NCBI RefSeq assembly: GCF_028610705.1
Contig: NZ_JAQQWT010000002.1
Location: 1-64,000, forward strand
Source: Halalkalibacter alkalisediminis
GTDB lineage: Bacteria > Bacillota > Bacilli > Bacillales > Bacillaceae_D
Direction: 5' to 3'
DNA length: 64,000 bases
Both the position numbers and the translations under genes were made by a program. Below, piece by piece: positions 44,393-53,825 of this stretch. The notes below the pieces were generated by a model, which saw only the letters and a program-made list of their open reading frames with translations, was not told the DNA's origin and made no database searches. Position 1 is the first letter of the stretch; the number at the start of each line of letters is the position of its first letter.

Positions 44393-44944
44393 ATGAGATT
44401 CTTTGCTCGATTTTCAAATATTTATTTAGAAGTTAATTTATCGATGATTTATACGTTTTTAAAACAGATTAAAGAAACGTACTCCTACAAGTGGGTAAGG
44501 AAAACGGATTATAGAGTTTTGATCATTTTCGGGGATGAAAATTATGAACTTCCATTTCGTGAAAAAGACAGTAAAGTGTTTTTATCTATTCAGGAATTAA
44601 CAACGAACGATAGAACGTTCGCCCTTACATTAAATCAACTCTTATTTAAAGCTCGAAAAAAACAACTAGAGATTCCTACTATTAAGGAAAAACGTAGCAG
44701 CAGAACAAAGAAAATAAACCATGATCAATTGACCAGAAACAAAAACCTAAATAAAAAAGATCAGAAAAAGCAAGTAACTTTATCTAACATTAATCAACCG
44801 ACAGAGTATGCCATTCAGTCAGAAATTGACTATTTATTAATGGATTTATATGAAGCCATGCAGATTCAAGACGAAGAGAGGATGTCTTGGTGTAAAGAAA
44901 GGTTACAAGAAATGATAAGGTTAAAAGGCAACGAGATACACTAG
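44393..44944 (+). CDS. hypothetical protein with IDEAL-like C-terminus
   Basis: 183 residues with GAGGTGAG before the ATG. An N-terminal alpha/beta region (NIYLEVNLSMIYTFLKQIKE) is followed by a highly basic linker (about 90-130, KKINHDQLTRNKNLNKKDQK). The final 35 residues (EIDYLLMDLYEAMQIQDEER...) loosely resemble the short IDEAL helix of Bacillus proteins such as YpiB. That resemblance is weak. Function unknown. Confidence 0.65.
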   Translation: MRFFARFSNIYLEVNLSMIYTFLKQIKETYSYKWVRKTDYRVLIIFGDENYELPFREKDSKVFLSIQELTTNDRTFALTLNQLLFKARKKQLEIPTIKEKRSSRTKKINHDQLTRNKNLNKKDQKKQVTLSNINQPTEYAIQSEIDYLLMDLYEAMQIQDEERMSWCKERLQEMIRLKGNEIH

Positions 44945-44998
44945 TGGCTGACCGAACCATGTATTTTACATGGACACTTTTTAATGTAGGAGGTCAGG

Positions 44999-45404
44999 AT
45001 GACACAAAATCCTAATGATACTGACAAAGAAAATGAATCAAGGGAAAATCATACAGATTTTAAAGACAAGACTAGAGTAAGTTATAAAACGAACCATAGT
45101 CTTAAAATCTATGAAAAGGAGCCAAACCTAAAAGCCAAACTTGAAAAGTCCTACTATGCGCCTAGTTTTAATGATGTATCTATTCATGCAAGTTAGCTCT
45201 AGAAACTCGTAGACATTGAAGATTGGCTACATCAATAGAAGTTCCGGTATAAAGACAGTCGAACGCATTATCGGATATAAGGTAGGAACAGGTGGTTCTT
45301 CAGGTGTAAATTATTTAAAAAAAGTCCTAGATCAACGTTTTTATCCAGAATTATGGGATTTTATGTACAGAAATATAAGATCGTTTAGAGAAGTTAATGA
45401 ATAA
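44999..45404 (+). pseudogene. kynA: tryptophan 2,3-dioxygenase remnant with internal deletions
   Basis: AGGAGG and ATG open MTQNPNDTDKENES followed by HTDFK, then directly SLKIYEKEPNLKAKLEKSYY and APSFNDVSIHA, pieces that in intact KynA are about 100 residues apart. After a TAG and a TAG the frame reads [11 protein letters not shown], a third TAG where Trp is expected, and KFRY. A frame change then gives [20 protein letters not shown] and [12 protein letters not shown], the C-terminal haem-pocket motif. So the gene has lost two internal blocks and gained nonsense codons and a frameshift. No other kynurenine gene is present. Confidence 0.82.
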
Positions 45405-45536
45405 AACATAAGTTTAAAAAATAAATGAGCATATGATTCTTTTCTGTTGCTTAACAAGGATTCATTCATTCTTTACCTCTCACTTGAATAGAATGAATAA
45501 AAGGACAGCTTTCCTTTTATAGTGAGGAGGTAGCCT

Positions 45537-46115
45537 GTGATCATTAAGGAATCATTGCATTTCATATATGAAAAAGAAGAGTATTTGTGGGAGCGCTTTA
45601 ACATTTCAAAGAAACATGTGCACCATGGCCTAGAAGGAATATATGCAACAACAAAATGGTTGCAGACATCCATATTTAAAGAGGCTGTAGGTGATTTAAC
45701 CTGTTGCGTTTCGGATGAACCCATTAATTTTCCGGGTGAGTTAGCGATTGATGACGGCGATACGTTTGAACCAGTCATTTATATGAATATCATGTCCATT
45801 ACAGAAGATTTTCAAAATAAGGAATACCTTATTGATTTAAAGAAAAGTCGTACAACTTGTTTTGAATACGCTGCGTTTGTTTTATTACATGAAGTAGGCC
45901 ATTATATTCATGCCCTCATTGGCGGAAGTGGAAAAAATAAGAAAGAACGATTGTTTGATTACTTTGATCGAGGAGAATATCATTATGATCGATTTGTTGA
46001 AACAATGAAACATGGAGATACACTTGGAGAGAAGAAGAGATACCGGAATATCCCTCATGAAAAAGCAGCCGATAATTTTGCTAGACAATATATCGATTGT
46101 ATTAGTGATATATAA
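45537..46115 (+). CDS. putative zinc metallopeptidase (HEVGH)
   Basis: 192 residues, GTG start after GAGGAGG. LLHEVGHYIHALIGG holds the zinc ligands His118 and His122 with catalytic Glu119, and HEKAADNFARQ (Glu175, Asp179) supplies the downstream ExxAD helix typical of gluzincins and of ImmA/IrrE-like domains. No signal peptide, so it is intracellular. The partner or substrate is unknown. It is a stand-alone gene next to a degraded kynA. Confidence 0.75.
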   Translation: MIIKESLHFIYEKEEYLWERFNISKKHVHHGLEGIYATTKWLQTSIFKEAVGDLTCCVSDEPINFPGELAIDDGDTFEPVIYMNIMSITEDFQNKEYLIDLKKSRTTCFEYAAFVLLHEVGHYIHALIGGSGKNKKERLFDYFDRGEYHYDRFVETMKHGDTLGEKKRYRNIPHEKAADNFARQYIDCISDI

Positions 46116-46143
46116 CTGTTCTCAGTCAAACTAGTATTCTTTT

Positions 46144-46180
46144 TAAAGCCCATTACTTTTTATAGGGGCTTTTTTTTTGT
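46144..46180 (+). terminator. terminator of the metallopeptidase gene
   Basis: AAAGCCC and GGGGCTTT flank a 13-base loop, followed by nine T residues. Confidence 0.75.
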
Positions 46181-46205
46181 TATACTAGATTTGGAGGTGT
46201 TGTAG

Positions 46206-46604
46206 ATGTCTAAAAAATACTTCACACTTGCTGAAGCCAATGCACTATTACCTACTCTTGAAAAAGAACTTTGTGAACTACAACAATTAAAAAACGATCT
46301 GGGTTATAAAGAAAGCCAATTAAGAAAAATGAAAAATGCAGTTACACAAAAGCTCCAAACAGATACAGAGCTCATATTTATGAAAGAATCTGAATTAGAA
46401 TTTATGGAATTGGAAGCTCAGCTCTATCTATCTAATATTCATTCTTTAGGTGTTCAATTGAAGAGCATTGATCTAGGACTTTTAGATTTTCCAGCATTGA
46501 TAAATGGTGAAGACGTTCTGCTATGTTGGAAGCAAGGAGAAGCTGAGATTACGCATTATCATGGAGCAACTGATGGGTATAGTGGGAGAAAGAAACTAAA
46601 ATAA
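46206..46604 (+). CDS. DUF2203 family protein
   Basis: 132 residues. YFTLAEANALLPTLEKEL at the start, a coiled helix, and the end DFPALINGEDVLLCWKQGE followed by ITHYHGATDGYSGRK are diagnostic of DUF2203. Function unknown. GGAGGTG precedes the ATG. Confidence 0.9.
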   Translation: MSKKYFTLAEANALLPTLEKELCELQQLKNDLGYKESQLRKMKNAVTQKLQTDTELIFMKESELEFMELEAQLYLSNIHSLGVQLKSIDLGLLDFPALINGEDVLLCWKQGEAEITHYHGATDGYSGRKKLK

Positions 46605-46953
46605 ATGGATTTAACAAAAGCTGTCGTAAAATGGACATAATTCAGTCACAATATTACTAGTAGAATAAAAGAATCAATTAGCTTATAATAGAATAGCTTA
46701 ATTGGTTCTTTTAATTTACGTGAATTTTGCTTAAATATACATGTTAAATTTTAGGAACAAGTAAAAACCTTTTAATTTGCGAAAGAAATTGAATAGATTA
46801 TTTTCATTAAAATTAAAGGCTTAAACATTCGATGTGTTGTACTACATTTAACTAATTTATACTTAATTTGAGGTGAATTAAAGTCTTGATTTGTTGGCAC
46901 AGAATGTATGAAAAAACAAAATGACTCAAACATTAACTAAACGGGGGTGCATT
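46605..46953. other. intergenic with terminator-like hairpin
   Basis: AAAGAATCAATTAGCT (from 46668) pairs with AGCTTAATTGGTTCTTTT (to 46714) with two mismatches, ending in T residues; this probably terminates the DUF2203 gene. The remaining 240 bases show no gene. Confidence 0.5.
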
Positions 46954-47160
46954 ATGACAAAAGATGCTGAAGAAAAAGGACATGACATTGAAATTGGAGA
47001 TAAAATTAAGGTTTTAAATGGTGAATATGATGGAGAAGAAGGAAGTGTTATTAACGTCTACAATAACACTGTAGCCATCGAATTCAATAACGTATTTACT
47101 AAAGATAAAAGTAAATTTAGAACCGTTATTAAGCATGATAACTATCAGCGATTAAACTAA
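46954..47160 (+). CDS. DUF2187/YkvS family KOW-like protein
   Basis: 68 residues. GDKIKVLNGEYDGEEGSVINVYNN is a KOW-type beta-barrel segment as in DUF2187 (YkvS). GGGGGTG precedes the ATG at 46954; an ATG 11 codons earlier has no ribosome site. Probably a nucleic-acid or ribosome-binding protein, function unknown. Confidence 0.8.
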   Translation: MTKDAEEKGHDIEIGDKIKVLNGEYDGEEGSVINVYNNTVAIEFNNVFTKDKSKFRTVIKHDNYQRLN

Positions 47161-47172
47161 AAGAATTCCTTT

Positions 47173-47198
47173 AAACCTTGAGTATGCTCAAGGTTTCT
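47173..47198 (+). terminator. terminator of the DUF2187 gene
   Basis: AAACCTTGAG, loop TATG, CTCAAGGTTT, then CTTCTT. Ten perfect pairs. Confidence 0.8.
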
Positions 47199-47447
47199 TC
47201 TTATCCCTAAAATACCAATTTTAGTCATTTAAGGGTTAATATATAGATAGATCCATAAAAAAACATGGACCGTGCGTTGTTGGGAGTATCATAAGGAATT
47301 TAAATGATTAGAATCACAAAAACATATTTGACTGATAGGAGTAATAAACATACGATGGTATTAGTCATTTTACATAAGAATGGGCAAAGTAAAAAAATGA
47401 TTCAAATGACAAACAATAAAAAAGATTCCTTTGTGAGGTGGATATAG

Positions 47448-49283
47448 TTGCAACTCCAGGTAATGAACAGTCCTTTTAATCAAGAGCAGGCAGAGCTATT
47501 AAACCGCCTACTGCCAACTCTAACAGAATCACAAAAAGTTTGGCTAACAGGCTATTTAGCCGCAAGCCAAGTAGCTGTGGTTTCGTCAACACCAGTGACA
47601 TCGGCTACACATGTAGAAACAGAAGGAACAGTCCCAAATACCGTACAGTCTATTTCAAAAGAAGTGACTATTCTTTTTGGGTCACAAACAGGTAACTCGC
47701 AAAGACTTGCAGAAAGTACTTCAAAGAAACTTGGTGAACATGGATTCCAAGTTACTGTTTCTTCAATGAGTGACTTCAAACCAAATAACTTGAAAAAGGT
47801 CGAGAACCTTCTTATTGTCGTAAGTACGCATGGTGAAGGTGAGCCACCGGATAATGCGCTTTCGTTCCATGAATTTCTTCATGGTAAACGAGCTCCTAAA
47901 CTGACTAACCTCCGTTTTTCTGTATTGTCACTTGGAGATAGCTCTTATGAATTTTTCTGTCAAACAGGGAAAGAGTTTGATCAACGTTTAGAGGAAATCG
48001 GTGGAACAAGAATTAACTCGCGTGTTGACTGTGATTTAGATTATGATGAGCCAGCAGCTGAGTGGGTCAATGGAGTTATTGAAGGATTAAGGGGAGCGCA
48101 GCAAGCAGGAGCTGAAACAACCCCTACTGTTCAGACTTCACAGACGAGTGAATCAACTTATTCTAGAACGAATCCGTTTAAAGCAGAGGTTCTTGAAAAT
48201 TTAAATTTAAATGGCCGTGGATCAAATAAAGAAACACGTCACCTTGAATTATCACTAGAAGGCTCGGGAATCACATTTGAACCAGGTGACAGTCTTGGCA
48301 TTTATCCTGAAAATGACCCGACTCTAGTGGAAATGATTATCAATGAATTGAATGTCGACCCTGAAACAAATGTAACAGTGAATAAGCAAGGAGACGTTCG
48401 TACATTAAAAGATGCACTTACTTCTTATTTTGAGATCACTGTATTAACGAAACCGTTAATAGAGCAAGCCAGTAAATTATCTTCGAATAAAGAATTACAA
48501 GAACTTTTATCTTCAGGTAATGAAGCAAAAGCAAGAGAATATTTAAATGGTCGCGATTTGCTTGATTTCATTCGTGATTTTGGACCAGTTGGGGATACGG
48601 CGCAAGATTTTATCTCTATTCTTCGCAAAATGCCTGCACGTCTCTATTCTATTGCGAGTAGCTATGCAGCAAACCCGGATGAAGTTCATTTAACAATTGG
48701 GGCTGTTCGCTACGAAGCGCATGAGCGTGAGCGTAATGGAGTGTGCTCGATTTTATGCGCAGAGCGCTTACAAGCTGGTGATACATTACCAATATATATT
48801 CAGCAAAATCCTAATTTCAAACTACCAGAAAACCCTGAAACGCCAATTATTATGGTTGGTCCTGGAACTGGTATTGCTCCGTTTCGTTCTTTTATGCAGG
48901 AACGTGAAGAAATAGGAGCCGAAGGGAAGTCATGGTTATTCTTCGGCGACCAGCATTTTGTTACCGATTTTCTTTATCAAACTGAATGGCAAAAAATGAT
49001 TAAAGACGGTGTATTAACGAAAATGGATGTAGCCTTTTCACGTGATACCAATGAAAAAGTGTATGTACAGAACCGGATGCTTGAACATAGCAAAGAATTA
49101 TTCGAGTGGCTTCAAGAAGGTGCAGTTTTGTATATATGCGGGGATGAGAAACACATGGCTCATGACGTTCATCAGACTCTTATCGACATCATCGAAAATG
49201 AAGGCGGCATGACAAGGGAAAAAGCAGAACAATATGTAGCAGATATGCAACAAAATAAACGTTATCAACGTGATGTATATTGA
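47448..49283 (+). CDS. cysJ: sulfite reductase (NADPH) flavoprotein subunit
   Basis: 611 residues, TTG start with GAGGTGG upstream. Flavodoxin domain (about 70-215, LFGSQTGNSQRLAEST), connecting and FAD domain (RKMPARLYSIASSY, GVCSILCAERL) and NADP-binding domain (MVGPGTGIAPFRSFMQER, LFFGDQHFVTDFLY), ending KRYQRDVY. It passes electrons from NADPH to CysI for assimilatory reduction of sulfite to sulfide. The next gene starts 28 bases later, so they form an operon. Length equals that of Bacillus CysJ. Confidence 0.96.
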   Translation: MQLQVMNSPFNQEQAELLNRLLPTLTESQKVWLTGYLAASQVAVVSSTPVTSATHVETEGTVPNTVQSISKEVTILFGSQTGNSQRLAESTSKKLGEHGFQVTVSSMSDFKPNNLKKVENLLIVVSTHGEGEPPDNALSFHEFLHGKRAPKLTNLRFSVLSLGDSSYEFFCQTGKEFDQRLEEIGGTRINSRVDCDLDYDEPAAEWVNGVIEGLRGAQQAGAETTPTVQTSQTSESTYSRTNPFKAEVLENLNLNGRGSNKETRHLELSLEGSGITFEPGDSLGIYPENDPTLVEMIINELNVDPETNVTVNKQGDVRTLKDALTSYFEITVLTKPLIEQASKLSSNKELQELLSSGNEAKAREYLNGRDLLDFIRDFGPVGDTAQDFISILRKMPARLYSIASSYAANPDEVHLTIGAVRYEAHERERNGVCSILCAERLQAGDTLPIYIQQNPNFKLPENPETPIIMVGPGTGIAPFRSFMQEREEIGAEGKSWLFFGDQHFVTDFLYQTEWQKMIKDGVLTKMDVAFSRDTNEKVYVQNRMLEHSKELFEWLQEGAVLYICGDEKHMAHDVHQTLIDIIENEGGMTREKAEQYVADMQQNKRYQRDVY

Positions 49284-49310
49284 TAATAGAACGAAAGGAG
49301 TTCAATTAAT

Positions 49311-51029
49311 ATGTCGAAACAACTATTAAGGGCCCCAGAAGGCGCACCAAGCGATGTTGAGCGCATAAAAGAAGAAAGTAACTACTTACGTGGGACATTG
49401 GCAGAAACCATGTTAGATCGACTCAGTTCCGGTATTTCTGATGATGACAATCGATTAATGAAATTCCACGGAAGTTATTTACAGGATGACCGAGACCTTC
49501 GGAATGAGCGTCAAAAGCAAAAGCTTGAACCGGCTTATCAATTCATGTTACGCGTTCGTACGCCAGGTGGTGTTTCAACACCAGAACAATGGTTAGTGAT
49601 GGATGACCTTGCTCAAAAATACGGAAATGGTACGTTAAAGTTAACGACACGCCAAGCCTTTCAGATGCATGGCATTCTAAAATGGAATATGAAAAAAACA
49701 ATCCAAGAAATTCATGCTTCTCTTTTAGATACAATTGCAGCCTGTGGGGACGTAAACCGAAACGTAATGGTTAATCCAAATCCAGATCAATCTGAGGTTC
49801 ATGCTGAAGTTTTCAAATGGTCGAAACAATTAAGTGATGACTTATTGCCACGTACTAGAGCGTATCACGAACTGTGGCTAGATGAAGAGAAAGTGGCTAG
49901 CACACCAGAAATAGAAGAAATCGAACCTATGTACGGTCCGCTATATTTGCCAAGGAAATTTAAAATTGGTGTCGCGGTTCCTCCATCAAACGACATAGAC
50001 ATATACTCTCAGGACCTTGGGTTTATTGCCATTATTGAGGATGGTAAACTTACTGGGTTTAATGTCATGATAGGTGGAGGAATGGGGATGTCTCACGGGG
50101 ATAAAGAGACCTATCCTCAACTAGCAAAAGTCATAGGTTTCTGTAAACCAGAACAAATCTATGATGTTGCAGAAAAAATCATTACGATTCAACGGGATTA
50201 TGGAAATCGTTCTGAGCGTAAAAACGCACGTTTCAAGTACACAGTTGATCGACTTGGTCTTGAAACGGTTAAAGATGAGCTTGAAAGTAGACTTGGTTGG
50301 AAATTAAAAAAAGCAAAATCTTTTCACTTTGACCACAACGGAGATCGCTATGGTTGGGTAAAGGGCATGAAAGGGAAATGGCACTTTACACTATTCGTTC
50401 AAGGCGGTCGTATTACAGATCTAGACGATTATAAATTGATGACTGGTTTACGCGAGATCGCCAAAATTCATACGGGTGATTTCCGTCTGACAGCCAACCA
50501 AAATTTAGTTATTGCTGATGTATCGACACAAAAGAAGAAAAAAATCAATGAGCTAATTGAACAATATGGATTAACAGATGGGAAACACTACTCTGCCATC
50601 CGCCGTAGTTCTCTTGCTTGTGTAGCTCTTCCTACATGTGGCTTAGCGATGGCAGAAGCAGAGCGTTATTTACCTGTTCTAATAGACAAGATTGATGAGC
50701 TAGTAGACGCAAATGGATTACGCGATAAAGAAATTACGATTCGTATGACTGGTTGTCCAAACAGCTGTGCTCGTCCAACTCTTGGAGAGATTGGATTTAT
50801 CGGAAAAGCTCCTGGTAAATACAATATGTATTTAGGGGCAGCATTTGATGGAAGTCGATTAAGCAAAATGTATCGTGAAAACATTGGTGAAAAAGAGATA
50901 CTAAGCGAATTAAAAGTGCTTCTTTCTCGCTATGCAAAAGAACGGGAAGAGGGAGAACATTTTGGTAATTTTGTGATCCGAGCTGGAGTGATTCAAGCGG
51001 TAACAGATGGAACCAATTTTCACGCTTAA
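49311..51029 (+). CDS. cysI: sulfite reductase (NADPH) hemoprotein subunit
   Basis: 572 residues with two ferredoxin-like and siroheme half-domains. [14 protein letters not shown] binds siroheme in the first repeat. The [4Fe-4S]-siroheme cysteines are in [16 protein letters not shown] and [28 protein letters not shown] precedes the ATG. Produces sulfide for cysteine synthesis with CysJ. Cysteine-type repressor control (CymR in Bacillus) is expected from the family, but I cannot point to a site. Confidence 0.96.
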   Translation: MSKQLLRAPEGAPSDVERIKEESNYLRGTLAETMLDRLSSGISDDDNRLMKFHGSYLQDDRDLRNERQKQKLEPAYQFMLRVRTPGGVSTPEQWLVMDDLAQKYGNGTLKLTTRQAFQMHGILKWNMKKTIQEIHASLLDTIAACGDVNRNVMVNPNPDQSEVHAEVFKWSKQLSDDLLPRTRAYHELWLDEEKVASTPEIEEIEPMYGPLYLPRKFKIGVAVPPSNDIDIYSQDLGFIAIIEDGKLTGFNVMIGGGMGMSHGDKETYPQLAKVIGFCKPEQIYDVAEKIITIQRDYGNRSERKNARFKYTVDRLGLETVKDELESRLGWKLKKAKSFHFDHNGDRYGWVKGMKGKWHFTLFVQGGRITDLDDYKLMTGLREIAKIHTGDFRLTANQNLVIADVSTQKKKKINELIEQYGLTDGKHYSAIRRSSLACVALPTCGLAMAEAERYLPVLIDKIDELVDANGLRDKEITIRMTGCPNSCARPTLGEIGFIGKAPGKYNMYLGAAFDGSRLSKMYRENIGEKEILSELKVLLSRYAKEREEGEHFGNFVIRAGVIQAVTDGTNFHA

Positions 51030-51087
51030 AAAAAAAATAAGAGGTAAAGGATTCACTTTAGGCAGATCCAAATCTCGTTCCAAACTA

Positions 51088-51122
51088 GAGACGGAAATCT
51101 ATAAGATTTTCGTCTCTTCTTA
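51088..51122 (+). terminator. terminator of cysJI
   Basis: GAGACGGAAATC (51088-51099) pairs with GATTTTCGTCTC (51105-51116) with one wobble. The T tract is broken (TTCTTATT). Confidence 0.7.
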
Positions 51123-51216
51123 TTGCTTCTAGAGAGATAAATGATGTTGTTTATTGGAAACTAATTCCTACAAAGGTAGGGCTATGATAAAATGATTAGG
51201 AATAGGAGGAGTTTAC

Positions 51217-51378
51217 ATGGGTTCTGTTATTTACCAATTAATTGCTATATTAATCCCTATTTCTATTATTTTTTTAGTGATATGGTTAATTCGTTCATCT
51301 ATGAAAAAGAGTAAACAGTTAAGTAAGATTGAACAAAAACTCAATGAACTAGAAAAAAGCAAAAATAATAATCACTAG
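51217..51378 (+). CDS. 53-residue membrane protein, DUF4083-like
   Basis: ATG after AGGAGG. A single transmembrane helix (IAILIPISIIFLVIWLI) is followed by a basic stretch and a coiled-coil tail (LSKIEQKLNELEKSKNNNH). This form (one helix plus IEQKLxxLE tail) resembles DUF4083. Function unknown. A long hairpin terminator begins one base after the stop codon. Confidence 0.72.
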   Translation: MGSVIYQLIAILIPISIIFLVIWLIRSSMKKSKQLSKIEQKLNELEKSKNNNH

Positions 51379-51379
51379 C

Positions 51380-51410
51380 CTAGCGTTCCTGTATATATCA
51401 GGAACGCTAG
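51380..51410 (+). terminator. terminator of the DUF4083-like gene
   Basis: CTAGCGTTCCTG (51380-51391) and CAGGAACGCTAG (51399-51410) make 12 perfect pairs; TTGTCT follows. Confidence 0.8.
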
Positions 51411-51541
51411 TTGTCTAAAAAGGAGAATAATCTTCTTTTTTTAATATATATAATGGTGCTTATAGTTTATGTTGATTTATTTTAGTAATTGAAACTTTTC
51501 ATATGCCGTGATTGACAAATGAAAAGTACATATGATATATT

Positions 51542-51559
51542 TATCTCGAATTAGAGATA
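51542..51559. promoter_or_regulatory. MhqR-type operator
   Basis: TATCTCGAATTAGAGATA is a near-perfect palindrome and matches the B. subtilis MhqR operator (TATCT-cgaAtTCg-AGATA). It lies 86 bases before a ring-cleaving dioxygenase of the MhqA/MhqO group, the family MhqR controls. Repression relieved by quinones and catechols is therefore predicted. Confidence 0.82.
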
Positions 51560-51644
51560 CTTTAATTAATAGTATTCATTTTTTTAATCAATTAGTCTTT
51601 AAGAGAAATAATGAAAAAATATACATTAAATCGGAGGAATAAAT

Positions 51645-52622
51645 ATGAATGAATTAAAGGGGATTCATCATGTAACAGCTATTACAAGTAGTGCTGAGAA
51701 AAATTATGAGTTTTTTACTTTTGTGCTTGGTATGAGATTAGTTAAAAAAACGGTTAACCAAGACGACATTCAAACGTATCACCTATTTTTTGCTGACGAC
51801 AGAGGAAGCGCTGGAACGGATATGACTTTCTTTGATTTTCCAGGTATCCCCAAAGGGACTCACGGAACCAATGAAATTTCTAAAACATCTTTTCGTGTCC
51901 CGAATGATGCAGCATTGGATTACTGGATGAAACGCTTTGAGCGACTTCAGGTGAGTCATACAGGTATCAAAGAACTGTTTGGGAAAAAGACGCTCTCTTT
52001 CGTTGATTTCGATGACCAACACTATCAGTTGATCTCTGATGAATTTGATAATGGGATTGCTTCGGGTACTCCATGGCAAAAAGGACCTATTCCATTAGAA
52101 TATGCCATTACAGGTTTGGGGCCGATTTTTATACGGGTGGCTCAATTTGACTATTTAAAAGAAGTGCTTGAGAAAGTATTATTATTTAAAGAAATTGATA
52201 AATCAGGTTCACTGCATTTATTTGAAATGGGGGAGGGCGGAAATGGAGCCCAAGTGATTGTTGAACATAACGTTCTCCTTCCTCAAGCCCGACAAGGATT
52301 CGGAACTGTGCATCATGTCGCTTTCCGCGTCGAAGATCGGGCTGTATTAAATGAATGGATTGAACGTTTGCCAAGTTTTGGTCTCCAAACGTCTGGATAT
52401 GTAGATCGACACTTCTTTGAATCTTTGTATGCAAGAGTAGCACCGCAAATCCTTTTTGAATTTGCAACGGATGGACCAGGATTTATGGGTGATGAACCAT
52501 ATGAAACATTAGGAGAGAAATTATCTCTACCACCATTCTTGGAATCAAAACGTGAACAAATTGAAAAATTAGTTCGTCCGATTGATACAGTAAGAAGCAC
52601 GAGAGAATTTGTTAAAGAATAA
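51645..52622 (+). CDS. ring-cleaving dioxygenase (MhqA/MhqO-like, VOC family)
   Basis: 325 residues in two VOC halves. GIHHVTAITSSAEKNYEFFT starts the first, with His8 as metal ligand. GFGTVHHVAFRVEDRAVLNEW starts the second and RVAPQILFEFATDGPGFMGDEP gives the Glu ligand. These enzymes open catechol or hydroquinone rings and protect from quinone stress. GGAGG precedes the ATG. An MhqR-type operator upstream supports the assignment to the MhqA/MhqO group. Confidence 0.9.
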   Translation: MNELKGIHHVTAITSSAEKNYEFFTFVLGMRLVKKTVNQDDIQTYHLFFADDRGSAGTDMTFFDFPGIPKGTHGTNEISKTSFRVPNDAALDYWMKRFERLQVSHTGIKELFGKKTLSFVDFDDQHYQLISDEFDNGIASGTPWQKGPIPLEYAITGLGPIFIRVAQFDYLKEVLEKVLLFKEIDKSGSLHLFEMGEGGNGAQVIVEHNVLLPQARQGFGTVHHVAFRVEDRAVLNEWIERLPSFGLQTSGYVDRHFFESLYARVAPQILFEFATDGPGFMGDEPYETLGEKLSLPPFLESKREQIEKLVRPIDTVRSTREFVKE

Positions 52623-52657
52623 ATCTCAATAGAACCTAATTTGATAGATAATAAAAT

Positions 52658-52698
52658 TCAAAGGAGAAGTTTTGCTTATAGCAAATTTCTCCTTTGAT
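52658..52698 (+). terminator. terminator of the dioxygenase gene
   Basis: TCAAAGGAGAA and TTCTCCTTTGA make an 11-bp stem with a secondary TGC/GCA pair inside the loop. The T tract is weak. Confidence 0.65.
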
Positions 52699-52869
52699 AC
52701 ATTTAAAAGATTAATCATTTTTTGAAGCCCCGCTCTACTCTCTCTAAGTAGAGATATTGACTCGATAACAGATAAAGGAAAGAATTATATTAAATGCTTC
52801 CAGATTGCGTTATAATTACCTAGGTAGTTATTTATTACTTTTTTTCTTATCTAAGTTTAATGAGGATGT

Positions 52870-53610
52870 ATGCGAATGCTTCTAGTGTTATTGTTTGTTT
52901 TTCTAATTGTATTACTAGGTGGTTTTATTCAAGGAGCAAGTGGCTTTGGTTTCGGTTTAGTGGCAATGGGTTTTTTACCAATTATACTGACGCTGAAGGA
53001 AAGCACACTAATTGTCATTGCATTATTATTAGTTGCTTCAATAAGCATCATCAAGAAAATTTATAAATATATTGAATTAAAAGGGTTATTGGTAATCATT
53101 AGTTCAGCTTTAGTAGGAAGGATTGTTTCGTTTTTCGTGTTAAGTACATATGGAGAAATGGAATTTCTTCAAAAATTATTAGGCTTCTTTCTTATTGGAA
53201 TGGTTATATATCTATTTCTTAACAATAAGAAAACATCTTCTTCAAAAGCGATGAATCCAATTACCCCAGTGTCCCTGGGTTTTTTGGGTGGATTTATTGG
53301 AGGTGTCTTTGCTGTAGGTGGACCTTTCTTTGTCTTTTATTTCTTGATGCTATATGAGGAGAAGCATAAATATAATGCCAATCTCCAAGTGACGGTTGTT
53401 GTTACAAGTCTATTTACTTTACTTCTTCATGGAGTAAATGGAGATTTTAATTCCACCTTTTATTTGTATTTCTTAATAGGAGCTATAGGCGTTTTTATAG
53501 GAACTCAATTAGGTTTGAAATGGTTCGAGAAACTACCTAGTAAACAAATAAAAAAATTCGCTATGGTTATGGTGTTAGTTGCTGCGTTAAATTTAATTTT
53601 ACTTAGTTAA
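52870..53610 (+). CDS. TauE/SafE (TSUP) family anion exporter
   Basis: 246 residues, about eight helices in two repeats. GGFIQGASGFGFGLVAMGFL and GFLGGFIGGVFAVGGPFFVF are the two glycine-rich signature motifs. TSUP proteins move sulfite, sulfonates or other organic anions. The start is 52870 or 52876; GAGGATG lies upstream. Close to cysJI and a quinone-stress gene, so sulfite export is conceivable but unproven. Confidence 0.88.
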   Translation: MRMLLVLLFVFLIVLLGGFIQGASGFGFGLVAMGFLPIILTLKESTLIVIALLLVASISIIKKIYKYIELKGLLVIISSALVGRIVSFFVLSTYGEMEFLQKLLGFFLIGMVIYLFLNNKKTSSSKAMNPITPVSLGFLGGFIGGVFAVGGPFFVFYFLMLYEEKHKYNANLQVTVVVTSLFTLLLHGVNGDFNSTFYLYFLIGAIGVFIGTQLGLKWFEKLPSKQIKKFAMVMVLVAALNLILLS

Positions 53611-53637
53611 TCTTAAAAGTGATTTTGGACTTATACA

Positions 53638-53667
53638 TTCTGTATGAGTCATTTTTTATGTATCTGT
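53638..53667 (+). terminator. terminator of the TSUP gene
   Basis: GACTTATAC (53638-53646) pairs with GTATGAGTC (53652-53660) with one wobble, followed by ATTTTTTAT. Confidence 0.75.
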
Positions 53668-53825
53668 TAGATGAGACGAATGCGTGACAAAATAAATTCC
53701 ATATAAAAAGGAGATCTTTCTACGATCAACTGTATTTAATTCTCATATTTTTATTTCATCTTTGATTACAGCCTAATCGATTGGGGGAAAATGGAGGGTA
53801 AATAGTCTTTAAATGGGAGGATTCT

